Positions 43,327 to 52,225 of a DNA stretch of 64,000 nt are shown piece by piece. The DNA comes from Bog-473 sp036268485. Lineage in GTDB: Bacteria; Actinomycetota; Acidimicrobiia; Acidimicrobiales; RAAP-2. The DNA lies in assembly GCA_036268485.1 (NCBI GenBank), contig DATAUC010000054.1, forward strand, positions 1 to 64,000. The letters run 5' to 3'. Numbering within the stretch: position 1 is the first letter of the stretch; each line of letters starts with the position of its first letter. A program made the translations under genes and the position numbers. Under the pieces are notes generated by a model. That model was not told the origin of the DNA and ran no database searches. It saw nothing but the letters and a program-made list of their open reading frames with translations.

Positions 43327-44685
43327 ATGGACATGTCAGGACCGAACAGCGTGTGGGTAGTGCCCTCGGAGCACATCCCCGGGCTTGTTGCCCTCGTGGC
43401 CACGCCACTCTTCCTGTGGCTGGCCTATTGCGCCCTGCAGGGACTGCGAACTCGCCACGTGGCATGGGCGGAGACGACGGCCCGCCGGCTGAGCGAACTG
43501 AGCGGCCGGGCCAAGGTGGTTCTCTTCGGTCTGTGGATCGGTTTTGTCGTCCATGTGGCCATCATCCCCACCCACTGGAAGGACGCCCACGGCACCGCCC
43601 TCTTGTTCTGCCTCGATGCGGTGGTGTTCGCGGCGGTCGGGGTCTGGACGTTCCTGGCTCGGCCACACTGGAAGCTGGCGTCGGTGGCCATCCTGGGCGG
43701 AACGGCCGGCTTCTACGCCCTCTACCTCCTGGCCGGCTGGGAGACCGCTGACCCGGTCGGGCTCGTCACGACCACTTTGGAGTTGGCCGCAGCGCTGGTG
43801 CTCCTCGTTCCGGTATCGGCCGCCGTCCCTGGGTTTCGTACCCGCGACGCGTGGACAACGGTCGCAGCCGTGCCGGTGGCCCTGATCACCCTGGTCGGGG
43901 TGGCAGCTCTCGGCGGCAGTGCGACCGGAGATGCGGCTCCTCCGCCGAGCACGCCGTCCAGCGCATCACGCGCCTCGTCGTCGGCCATGCCTGGCATGTC
44001 GATGGGGAGCACGGGTGGCAAGACGAAAGGCGCGGGCGCTAGCAGCGCGGCTGCGTTCTCGCTGCCGACAACATCGCCGGCCGGCGCCATCAGCTGGCCG
44101 TACTCCATGGGAACCATGGAGGCCGGCATGAAGATGGTGGATGCGAGCTGCACCGCCAGGCCCAGCGCCAATCAGCAGCAGGCGGCGGTCTCCCTGGTCG
44201 ATCAGACCACAGCCGCCATGGCTCCCTATCGGAGTCTGGCCGCGGCCAAGGCCGCTGGCTACGTGCCACTCACGCCGACCGGGCAGCGCCAGGTCCACTA
44301 CATCAACCCGACCATCTTTGGGGAGCAGGGCGATGGTGTCGATCCCAATGCCGTCCCGGTGCTGGTCTACGACAACACCAATCGTGGGGCCGTGCTGGTG
44401 GCCGCCATGTATCTGATGTCGGTAGGCGCTTCCACACCGCCCCAACCAGGAGGCTGTCTGACGCAATGGCACGTCCACACGAACCTCTGTCTGGCCGGGC
44501 TGAAGGTGGTCGGCACCGATACAGCGGGAGCGTGCGCCAATGGTGTCAACGCCGTGACCCCGCCCATGATGCATGTATGGCTGGTTCCAGATGGCAGTGG
44601 CCCTCTCGACCCCGAACCCTCGAATCTGGCCGTGCTCCAAGGCGCCCGCACGCTGGTCCCCAGCCCACAGAATGCGACGGCGTAA
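43327..44685 (+). CDS. Six-TM membrane protein with outer Met/His-containing domain
   Basis: This 452-residue protein of unknown function has about six TM helices in the first 200 residues. A Ser/Met-rich linker (SSAMPGMSMGSTGG) and an outer domain of about 220 residues follow. The outer domain has HYINPTIFG, WHVHTNLC and MMHVWLVP with conserved-looking His, Met and Cys, reminiscent of copper-binding surfaces. More His residues sit at a membrane boundary (HVAIIPTHWKDAHG). Metal handling is a hypothesis only. It has its own promoter and ribosome site. The C-terminal domain is the type seen in uncharacterised actinobacterial proteins. Confidence 0.7.
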   Translation: MDMSGPNSVWVVPSEHIPGLVALVATPLFLWLAYCALQGLRTRHVAWAETTARRLSELSGRAKVVLFGLWIGFVVHVAIIPTHWKDAHGTALLFCLDAVVFAAVGVWTFLARPHWKLASVAILGGTAGFYALYLLAGWETADPVGLVTTTLELAAALVLLVPVSAAVPGFRTRDAWTTVAAVPVALITLVGVAALGGSATGDAAPPPSTPSSASRASSSAMPGMSMGSTGGKTKGAGASSAAAFSLPTTSPAGAISWPYSMGTMEAGMKMVDASCTARPSANQQQAAVSLVDQTTAAMAPYRSLAAAKAAGYVPLTPTGQRQVHYINPTIFGEQGDGVDPNAVPVLVYDNTNRGAVLVAAMYLMSVGASTPPQPGGCLTQWHVHTNLCLAGLKVVGTDTAGACANGVNAVTPPMMHVWLVPDGSGPLDPEPSNLAVLQGARTLVPSPQNATA

Positions 44686-44731
44686 CGAGCGGGCAGGGGT
44701 GGTGCTGACCCTGGGTCTGGGCCATTTCGCC

Positions 44732-45091
44732 TCAGTCTGGGGCGAAGATCGACCAGGCGTCCGTCAAGAGTTGGCGTAACTCCTTCTTGGTCACCGTCTG
44801 GAGTTGGACGAGCACGGCGGGGTAGCCATCGAAATGGGGGATGGTGAAGACGGCGGCCGACGAGCTGGCTAGCACCACTTCCTTTTCTGTGATGTCGTCC
44901 ACCCGGGCCGCGATGATCGGGCCATCGGGCGGACTCTCCGTTCCGAATCGTTTGAGGTCCGCCTTGCTGAATGGTCGCTCCCAGGCGAAGCCTTTCTCGC
45001 CGACGTACCAGGTGCGATTGCCGTGCCTCTCGCGTTCGGTGACTCCCGATAGCGCTAGGGCGATGGCGGCTACGTCATCCATGGTTGCCAC
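44732..45091 (-). CDS. MmcQ/YjbR-family protein
   Basis: This protein of about 117-119 residues has the MmcQ/YjbR pattern: an N-terminal helix (DVAAIALALSGVTERERHGN), a central sheet with FAWERPF, and a C-terminal helix (TKKELRQLLTDAWSIFAP). The fold resembles a double-wing DNA-binding module, but the role of the family is not established. The start may be GTG 45091 or ATG 45082. It is convergent with the six-TM gene. Confidence 0.82.
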   Translation of the reverse strand: MATMDDVAAIALALSGVTERERHGNRTWYVGEKGFAWERPFSKADLKRFGTESPPDGPIIAARVDDITEKEVVLASSSAAVFTIPHFDGYPAVLVQLQTVTKKELRQLLTDAWSIFAPD

Positions 45092-45097
45092 GGGTCA

Positions 45098-45399
45098 ACG
45101 CTACGCCGGGTGCTTCGGCGACGCTACCTACTTCGGCGCCCCGCCATCACCAGTGCGCCGGTGACTTCGGCCGTGCGCACACCCGATGGCGGGGGCTATT
45201 GGATCCTTTTGGGCAACGGGACTGTCTACGGCTACGGAGATGCCAATACCTATGCTGCACCACCGGTTCGTTCTCCGGATTCAATCCTGCCATGTCGATT
45301 GTGGCCACCTCAGATGGTGGTGGTTAGCGATGCGCCGATTGAAGGCGATCTCGTCGACACCCACTTGAACGGCCCCATCATTGCGGCGAGCGGGTCGTA
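45098..45399 (+). pseudogene. Relic of a GYW-repeat surface protein
   Basis: This stretch carries recognisable pieces of the GYW repeat in different frames. CFGDATYFGAP comes first, then TSAVRTPDGGGYWILLGNG with VYGYGDANTYAAPP after a one-base shift. PAMSIVATSDGGG then follows in a third frame and runs into a stop where YW would be expected. HLNGPIIAASGS closes it in the second frame. There is no start or signal peptide. It is a decayed fragment of a gene like those at 41911 and 46520, left between an MmcQ/YjbR gene and an epimerase gene. Confidence 0.65.
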
Positions 45400-45401
45400 G
45401 T

Positions 45402-46397
45402 TCAAAGCCGCCACTGTTCGAGCAGCCGTGCTTCAAAAGCGGCATTCAACCCAGCACCACGGGGTCGATCTACACCTCGCCCTCGTTCATAGGCCAACGT
45501 CGCCGTCATGGTTTCGACCAGCGATCGCCGTTGCAGGCCCATCTGTTCGGCGCGAGCGGATGATCGTAGAGCGAAGCCCGCAAACCCAGATCCCTCGGGA
45601 ATCCAAAGGGGGAGTGAGTTCTCGCCGCTCCATGGTGCGACGCCATGGTCAACGAGCCAAGTCGAATCGACTGGCACCACATGACCCGAGTACCCAGCGG
45701 CGACGCTGGCACTGCTGAGGACAGCGCGCAACGGCACGACGTTGCCCACCAGATTGAAGGTGCCGGTAATTCTTTGTGCGGCACTCGTCACGATCCAATG
45801 GGCAAGATCCCTGACGTCAATGGCCTGAGTCGCTGCGTCGGGCGTGTCGGGCACTAACACCGGGTGTGAGCGAGTCATGGCGAACCGCGCCGGCCAGTAA
45901 CCGAAGCGATCACTAGGGTCGCCGGGACCAACTATGAGGCCGGGGCGACAGAGGTGAAGCACACCGCTAGCGGAGTCGCGACAGGCAGCCTCGCAGGCCG
46001 CTTTGGCGGCCGAATAGGTGGCCGGGCTCGGCTCCTCGTCCAGGCCTAGCGGTTCGGTCGTCGGTGTCGATTCATCTGCATTCGGCGTGTCTTGGTCTGC
46101 GTAGACGGAACAGCTCGATACGTACGTCCAGTGGCGAGCCAACGGGCCTAGGACGGACAGGGCTTCTCGGACGAAAGAGGGCTCGGTTGAGACGTCAACA
46201 ATGGCATCCCAAGATCTCCGGACGTCTTGGTAAGCAGAGGTTCCACTTGCTCGATCAGCTTGAACAAATTGGGCACCAATCGGAACGGTCCCACTGAGTC
46301 CACGAGCGAAACACGTCACCGAATGGCCAGCGCCGATCGCGTCTGCGGCCACGGCCGCTGACAGAAACGTCGACCCGCCGAGGATTAGGAACTCCAC
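45402..46397 (-). CDS. NAD-dependent epimerase/dehydratase
   Basis: This 331-residue extended SDR protein has an N-terminal Rossmann motif (LILGGSTFLSAAV, a variant of GxxGxxG). The Ser/Tyr/Lys centre has SSCSVYAD and YSAAKAACE (Tyr-x3-Lys), and RPGLIVGPGDP is typical of sugar-nucleotide or isoflavone-reductase-like relatives. The first glycine loop is atypical (GGSTFL), as in chloroplast stem-loop-binding-like SDRs, so the substrate is uncertain. GTG 46397 is the start. It is divergent from the twelve-unit surface protein gene. Confidence 0.82.
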   Translation of the reverse strand: MEFLILGGSTFLSAAVAADAIGAGHSVTCFARGLSGTVPIGAQFVQADRASGTSAYQDVRRSWDAIVDVSTEPSFVREALSVLGPLARHWTYVSSCSVYADQDTPNADESTPTTEPLGLDEEPSPATYSAAKAACEAACRDSASGVLHLCRPGLIVGPGDPSDRFGYWPARFAMTRSHPVLVPDTPDAATQAIDVRDLAHWIVTSAAQRITGTFNLVGNVVPLRAVLSSASVAAGYSGHVVPVDSTWLVDHGVAPWSGENSLPLWIPEGSGFAGFALRSSARAEQMGLQRRSLVETMTATLAYERGRGVDRPRGAGLNAAFEARLLEQWRL

Positions 46398-46519
46398 TTC
46401 ATCAGACTATGAGCCAACCAATCAAGAGGCACTATCGGCGTTGCGCAATACGTGGTACGCATGTGACCGTACGGGCCGAGGTAGACAGCACCTTTCGGGT
46501 CCGACGAGAGGACGTAACG

Positions 46520-48201
46520 ATGTCGCGTGCCTGCACTTCCTTTCGGCGAAGTCGTCTCGCCGTTCCGCTGTTTTTGTTGCTTGTCTCGACCTCGATTGTT
46601 GGTATCGGTTATGCCACCGACGTCGCAACGAGCGGAGCGCTGGCGCCCACTTCTCGACTGGAGAGGTGCCGGGCTATTGGTTCGTTGGCGCTGATGGCGG
46701 CGTCTTTTCATTCGGGGGAGCCCAGTTCCTCGGTTCTGCAGCGGGACATGCCACCAGCCCCATTGTGGGCATGGCCAGAGCCGACAATGAGGGGTATTGG
46801 GTACTTGGTGAGAACGGGCAGGTGTACAGCTTTGGCGACGCATTCCCGAGCCAGTCCGGACCTGGTTCCCTGAAAACGCAAGGGGTTGGTATCGCGGCCT
46901 CGTCCGACGGTAAGGGCTATTGGACAACCGACAACCTTGGCGATGTCTCTGCGATAGGCGACGCCACCCGACTCTTGTTTCCCGACCCTCCCTTCAATCT
47001 CAAGGCACCTATCGTCGGGATCACCGGTGACCCCGTTGGGGACGGGTATTGGTTGGTGGCTTCGGACGGCGGCATTTTCACGTATGCCAATGACAATCAG
47101 GGTGCCCAGTTCTACGGGTCGACTGGCGCACTCCATCTGAATAAGCCCATCGTGGGAATGCTGGCCACGGCCGACGGTCGTGGCTATTGGCTCGTAGCCT
47201 CAGACGGCGGTGTCTTTAGTTTCGGGGATGCCCGCTTCTACGGTTCCACCGGCGCCATCCACCTCAACAAGCCGATTGTGGGCATGACTCGTACGGCTGA
47301 CGGAGGCGGCTACTGGCTGGTGGCGTCCGACGGCGGCGTGTTCTCATTCGGTGATGCGGCGTTCGAGGGATCCACTGGGTCTCTCAAGTTGGCCTCACCG
47401 ATCGTAGGAATCGCTGCCATAACTCCGAGCATCAGTGATCCGACGTTCACCATGGCGGCGACGCCGGACGGGAAGGGCTATTGGTTGGCGGCTTCCGACG
47501 GAACGGTGACGTCCTTCGGCGACGCCGGGAATTTCGGCTCCCAAAAACCAGACGATGTCGTGGTGGATATGAAGTCTTCCCCGGACGGGAAGGGTTACTA
47601 CCTCCTCGATGAATCGGGAGGGCTCAGTAACTACGGGGATGCGATTGACTACGGCGGGATATCAGCCGGGAGCCGGTACGTGCCTCCGCTGGCTCGAATG
47701 TCACTGACACCGGATAGCAAGGGCTATGCGCTCATCTTTCAGCTGAATGAGTCCCTGGCTGGGTACGGGGATGTTGTTCCGTTCGGGACGAGTGCTCCGG
47801 GTCCCTCGCAAGGCAGCGTGCCCATCATCGGTTTCTCGTTGACGGCCAGCGGGGCGGGCTCGTGGGTCGTCTACGAGAATGGGGTGATTGACGCCACGGG
47901 AGACGCCGTCCCCTATTCGACGCCGGCGACGACGCATCTGATTACTGCGGCCAACACCACTCCGGACCGAAAAGGGCTGTTGCTGGTCGATTCCACGGGT
48001 CGCGTCTTTCCATATGGCGATGCCAAGAGCTACGGCTCGGCGACGGCATCGCAGCTGGTCGGACCTGACTTCGTGTCCGACATCGTGTCAACGCCCGATA
48101 ACGGCGGGTACTGGTTGCTGACGGCGGCGGGGAACGTTCTGCCGTTCGGGGACGCCAAGTTCTACGGCTCCACCGACGGCTCGACGGCGCCAACGCGCTG
48201 A
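46520..48201 (+). CDS. Twelve-unit GYW-repeat surface protein, frameshifted near its N-terminus
   Basis: The body (frame of 46672 onward) encodes twelve GYW-type repeats of about 40 residues with no other stop, ending at 48201. Its natural N-terminus is in another frame: ATG 46520, with ribosome site GAGGA, opens MSRACTSFRRSRLAVPLFLL and a clear signal peptide through GIGYATDVATSGA. Joining the two needs a net -1 shift around 46650-46670. Either the gene is broken or a base is missing in the assembly. An uninterrupted reading from 46441 has a non-signal-like N-terminus and is less likely. Twelve units suggest two six-bladed propellers or one large one; the function is unknown. Confidence 0.7.
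46672..48180 (+). repeat. GYW-repeat block, twelve units
   Basis: Twelve imperfect tandem units encode the repeat. Units 4-6 match the consensus GYWLVASDGGVFSFGDA best, while units 7-11 are diverged (GYYLLDESGG, GYALIFQLNE, GSWVVYENG, GLLLVDSTG). Confidence 0.75.
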
Positions 48202-48226
48202 CAAATCACTGATTTCTGTCGAATGG

Positions 48227-49321
48227 CTAGGTGATATCGAGCATGCGCTGGAGGGCCACCAGAGCCCACTCGGCAGTGTCGGCGTCGACCGTGATCTGGT
48301 TGCGCACCTCGCCCTGAACCAGGCCTTCGAGGATCCAGGCCAGGTGGGGGGGATCGATGCGGGACATGGTCGAACAGGGACAGATCAGCGGATCGAGGCA
48401 GACCACGGTCTTGTCGGGTGACTCGTTGTCGAGACGATGGACCAGGTGGATTTCGGTGGCCACGCCGATGACGGAGCCGGCCGGGGCGGCCGCCACACCT
48501 TTGATGAGGTGATCGGTGGAGCCGACCAGGTCGGCCATCTCCACCACATCGTGGGCACATTCGGGGTGGACCATCACGATGCCGTCGGGGTGTTCGGCCC
48601 GGAAGGCGTCGATGTGGGCGGGGCGGAAGCGTTGGTGCACCGAGCAGTGGCCCTTCCACAAGAGGAAGGTTGATTCCTTCACCTCGACATCGGACAGGCC
48701 GCCTAGGGCCTGGCGTGGATTCCAGATCCGCATGTCGTCGGCGCCGAAGCCGAGGTCGAATCCGGTGTTGCGGCCCAAGTGCTGGTCGGGGAAGAAGAGG
48801 ACCTTGTCGCCCCGGTCCAGGGCCCAGGTGAGGACGGCCCGGGCGTTGGACGAGGTGCAGACAGCACCCTCGTGACGGCCGACGAAGGCCTTGAGGGCGG
48901 CTGACGAATTCATGTAGGTGATGGGCACCACCCGGGTCACGTCGATGACCTGGGACATCTCGGCCCAGGCCTCTTCGACCTGCTCGATGTCGGCCATGTC
49001 GGCCATGGAGCAGCCGGCATTGAGGTCGGGCAGCAGGACCTGCTGGTGGGGGCCGGTCAGGACGTCGGCCGACTCGGCCATGAAATGCACCCCGCAGAAG
49101 ACGATGTATTCCGCCTCGGTCTGGTCGGCGGCGAGGCGGGAGAGCCCGAAGGAGTCGCCCCGGGCGTCGGCCCAGTCCATGACGTCGTCACGCTGGTAGT
49201 GGTGCCCGAGAATGAACACGCGGCTTCCGAGCTCAGCCTTGGCGGCGCCGATCATGACTGCCAGTTCCTCGGCGCTCGCGGTGCTGTAACGCTCGGGGAG
49301 CGGTTGTTGGAGCCTGAGCAT
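48227..49321 (-). CDS. nadA: Quinolinate synthase
   Basis: NadA condenses iminoaspartate with dihydroxyacetone phosphate to quinolinate in NAD synthesis, using a 4Fe-4S cluster. The 364-residue protein has the three cluster cysteines in FCGVHFMAE, HPEC and CPCSTMS. LGHHYQRDDV opens the first domain and NSSAALKAF follows in the second. ATG 49321 has GGGGG upstream; a longer reading adds an unlikely N-terminus. nadB and nadC are not beside it. It is divergent from uvrC. Confidence 0.96.
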   Translation of the reverse strand: MLRLQQPLPERYSTASAEELAVMIGAAKAELGSRVFILGHHYQRDDVMDWADARGDSFGLSRLAADQTEAEYIVFCGVHFMAESADVLTGPHQQVLLPDLNAGCSMADMADIEQVEEAWAEMSQVIDVTRVVPITYMNSSAALKAFVGRHEGAVCTSSNARAVLTWALDRGDKVLFFPDQHLGRNTGFDLGFGADDMRIWNPRQALGGLSDVEVKESTFLLWKGHCSVHQRFRPAHIDAFRAEHPDGIVMVHPECAHDVVEMADLVGSTDHLIKGVAAAPAGSVIGVATEIHLVHRLDNESPDKTVVCLDPLICPCSTMSRIDPPHLAWILEGLVQGEVRNQITVDADTAEWALVALQRMLDIT

Positions 49322-49473
49322 CTGTATGCCCCCTTTTAGGGAGTGCACCGATATGGCCGGCGGGGACAGCCTGGTCGCCCATCCGCGGGTATGTCGGCCT
49401 CGGTGCGAGGTGTAGTGCCGGAAACCAGGCCGGCACAATCAGTGTATCGCCCCACGTCAGGGAGTGCGCGAGC

Positions 49474-51348
49474 ATGGGAGTAATGCAGTACAAGCCCCCC
49501 ACCGGCACCATTCCCGACGCTCCCGGCTCCTACCAGTTCTTCGACGCCGAGGGCCGGGTTCTTTACGTGGGCAAGGCCAAGTCGTTGCGCCACCGGCTCC
49601 CCAATTACTGGCAGGACTCGGCCAAACTGCTGCCCCGAACGGCCCAGATGGTGGCCCAGGCCGACCATGTGGAATGGGTGGTGGTCGACAGCGAGGTGGA
49701 TGCCCTCATCCTCGAGCACAGCCTGATTCAGGCTCATCTGCCCCGCTACAACGTCCGGCTGAAGGACGACAAGAGCTATCCCTGGCTGGCCGTCACCCTG
49801 AACGAGGAGTGGCCCCGCCCGGCCGTGGTGCGGGGACGCAAGCGTAAAGGGGTCCGTTACTTCGGGCCCTACGGGAATGCCGGCGCCATCCGATCAACCC
49901 TCGACCTGCTGGTGCGCAGCTTCCCGGTGCGCACGTGTTCGGATACCAAGTTCGTCCGCCACGAGCGGCTGGGCCGTCCCTGCCTGCTCTACGACATCGA
50001 CCGCTGCTCGGGTCCCTGTGTCGGCGCGGTGGATCACGTCGCCTACGACGGGTACGTCAACGACCTCATGGGCTTCCTCTCGGGGGATACGGAGCCGGTA
50101 CTGGATCGTCTGGAGGCCGAGATGTTGGCCGCCTCCGAAGAGTTGCAGTTCGAGCGGGCGGCCCGCCTGCGGGACCGCATCGCCGTGGTGCACAAGGCGG
50201 CGGAGACGCAACAGATGGTGCCGGACCGGCCCGAGGACTTTGACGTGATCGGACTAGCCGAGGATCCCCTGGAAGCGTCGGTGCAGATCTTCCACGTGCG
50301 CCGGGGGCGGGTCATCGGGCATCGGGGCTTCGTGGCCGAGAAGGTGGAGGACCTGAGCAGCGCCGAGTTCCTGCGCCTGACCCTGGCGCAGATCTACGGG
50401 GCCGTGGGGGCCGAGGTACCGCGGCGGGTCTTGGTGCCGGAGATTCCAGCCGACCACGATGTCCTCGAGAGTTGGCTGCGCACCATCCGGTCCGGGCCGG
50501 TGGAGATCACCGTGCCCCAGCGTGGGGCCAAGCGCTCGCTGCAAGAGACCGTGACCCGGTCGGCCGGGGAGGATCTGGCCCGTCATCGCCTGCGGCGAGC
50601 GGCGGACCACAACGCCCGCTCCAAGGCGCTGCTCGAACTCCAAGAGGCCCTGGGGCTCAAGGAGGCGCCGCTACGCATTGAGTGTTACGACATGAGCCAC
50701 CTGCAGGGGACCGACTATGTCGGGTCCATGGTGGTGGTGGAGGACGGCCTGGCCAAACGGTCGGACTACAGACGATTCAAGGTCAAGACGGTGGCGGGCA
50801 ACGACGACTACGCCGCCATGGAAGAGGTCCTGACCCGGCGGCTCACTGCCCTCAAGGCGGAGCGGGAGCAGCCGACAACCGACCGGCCCCGCCGTTTTGC
50901 CTACCGGCCCAACCTCCTGCTGGTGGACGGGGGCAAGGGGCAACTAGGTGTCGCGGAGCGTGTCGTCAAGGAGTTGGGGCTGGAAGACGAGATCGAGCTT
51001 GCTTCGTTGGCCAAGCAATTCGAGGAGGTCTACCGGCCCGGGTCGTCGCAGCCGATACGGCTGCGCCGCGGGTCGGACGGCCTCTACCTGCTCCAGCGGG
51101 TGCGGGACGAGGCCCACCGTTTCGCCATCAGCTTCCACCGGGAGAAGCGGGGCAAGCGGATGACCAAGAGCGTGCTGGACGGAATTCCCGGGCTGGGGCC
51201 GGCCCGCCGGACCCGCCTGGTCAAGGAGCTGGGCGGCGTCAATGCGGTGCGCTCGGCCACCATCGAGGTGCTGCTGGCCCTGGACTGGCTGCCTGATGCC
51301 GTCGGACTCGCTGTCTATGAAGGCGTACGCCAGACTGGTGGCAGATAA
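49474..51348 (+). CDS. uvrC: Excinuclease ABC subunit C
   Basis: UvrC makes both cuts around the lesion in nucleotide excision repair. The 624-residue protein has the GIY-YIG nuclease at its start (PGSYQFFDAEGRVLYVGKAK), a UVR domain (AASEELQFERAARLRDRIA) that meets UvrB, an RNase-H-like endonuclease with ECYDMSHLQG and LLVDGGKGQ, and a C-terminal helix-hairpin-helix (IPGLGPARRTRLVKELGG). It heads the conserved uvrC-rapZ-yvcK run; the next gene starts 10 bases after its stop. Confidence 0.98.
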   Translation: MGVMQYKPPTGTIPDAPGSYQFFDAEGRVLYVGKAKSLRHRLPNYWQDSAKLLPRTAQMVAQADHVEWVVVDSEVDALILEHSLIQAHLPRYNVRLKDDKSYPWLAVTLNEEWPRPAVVRGRKRKGVRYFGPYGNAGAIRSTLDLLVRSFPVRTCSDTKFVRHERLGRPCLLYDIDRCSGPCVGAVDHVAYDGYVNDLMGFLSGDTEPVLDRLEAEMLAASEELQFERAARLRDRIAVVHKAAETQQMVPDRPEDFDVIGLAEDPLEASVQIFHVRRGRVIGHRGFVAEKVEDLSSAEFLRLTLAQIYGAVGAEVPRRVLVPEIPADHDVLESWLRTIRSGPVEITVPQRGAKRSLQETVTRSAGEDLARHRLRRAADHNARSKALLELQEALGLKEAPLRIECYDMSHLQGTDYVGSMVVVEDGLAKRSDYRRFKVKTVAGNDDYAAMEEVLTRRLTALKAEREQPTTDRPRRFAYRPNLLLVDGGKGQLGVAERVVKELGLEDEIELASLAKQFEEVYRPGSSQPIRLRRGSDGLYLLQRVRDEAHRFAISFHREKRGKRMTKSVLDGIPGLGPARRTRLVKELGGVNAVRSATIEVLLALDWLPDAVGLAVYEGVRQTGGR

Positions 51349-51358
51349 TGGTGAACCA

Positions 51359-52225
51359 GTGAGCGAGTTCCTCGTAGTGACGGGGATGTCGGGTGCGGGC
51401 CGCTCCACGGCCGCGGCGACCCTCGAAGACCTCGGTTGGTTCGTTATCGACAATCTCCCGGCCGCGCTCATCATGAAGATGGCCGAGATGATCGACCTGC
51501 CCGGTTCGGAGATCGAACGGGTGGCGCTGGTCATCGGCCGTGGGGGAGGCAACACAGGCCCGGAATACTTTGACGACCTGCCCGACGTGCTCGACGCCCT
51601 GCGGGCCGATCGCAACCGGGTGCGGGTCCTGTTCCTAGATGCGGCGGACGACATTCTGGTGCGGCGCTACGAGGGCACCCGGCGACGCCACCCCGTCGGT
51701 TCCCGGGGCGTGGAGGAATCGGTGACCGACGAGCGCGTCCTGCTGGGTCCGGTGCGCGACCGGGCCGACCTCATCATCGACACCGGCGATCTCAATTCCA
51801 ACCAACTGCGCACCCGCATCCTGGAGGCCTTCGGCGACGAGAGCGGTCCCGGCACGATGCAGACCTCGGTCGTCTCGTTTGGCTACAAGCACGGCATCCC
51901 ACTCGATGTCGACGTCGTCTTCGATTGCCGTTTCTTACCCAACCCGTTCTGGGTGGAGGAGCTGCGCCCGTTCAGCGGGCTGGATGCACCGGTGCGGGAC
52001 TACGTGCTGGGCCAAGCCGAGAGCATGGACTTTCTGGACAAGGTGACCGATCTGTTGACCAGCATCCTTCCCTCGTATGTTCGGGAGGGGAAGTCGTACC
52101 TGACGATCGCCATGGGCTGTACCGGTGGCCGCCACCGCTCGGTGGCCCTGGCCGAGGCACTGGCGCAGCGGTTGGGCGACGGGGATCATCCGGTCTCGGT
52201 CTTTCACAGGGACGTCGACCGATGA
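51359..52225 (+). CDS. rapZ: RapZ-family nucleotide-binding protein
   Basis: This 288-residue protein has the RapZ P-loop in its actinobacterial form (GMSGAGRSTAAATLEDLGW, Arg in place of the usual Lys), FVIDNLP, and a C-terminal domain with GCTGGRHRSV. In E. coli RapZ senses glucosamine-6-phosphate and guides small-RNA decay; in actinobacteria the role is not settled. GTG 51359 gives the usual length. The stop overlaps the yvcK ATG. Confidence 0.94.
   Translation: MSEFLVVTGMSGAGRSTAAATLEDLGWFVIDNLPAALIMKMAEMIDLPGSEIERVALVIGRGGGNTGPEYFDDLPDVLDALRADRNRVRVLFLDAADDILVRRYEGTRRRHPVGSRGVEESVTDERVLLGPVRDRADLIIDTGDLNSNQLRTRILEAFGDESGPGTMQTSVVSFGYKHGIPLDVDVVFDCRFLPNPFWVEELRPFSGLDAPVRDYVLGQAESMDFLDKVTDLLTSILPSYVREGKSYLTIAMGCTGGRHRSVALAEALAQRLGDGDHPVSVFHRDVDR

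Noticed and set aside
49330..49470. AGGGAGTGC repeated near both ends of the nadA-uvrC gap
   Set aside because: The motif is short, the flanks do not match, and one copy is simply near the uvrC ribosome-binding site; no regulator is implied.
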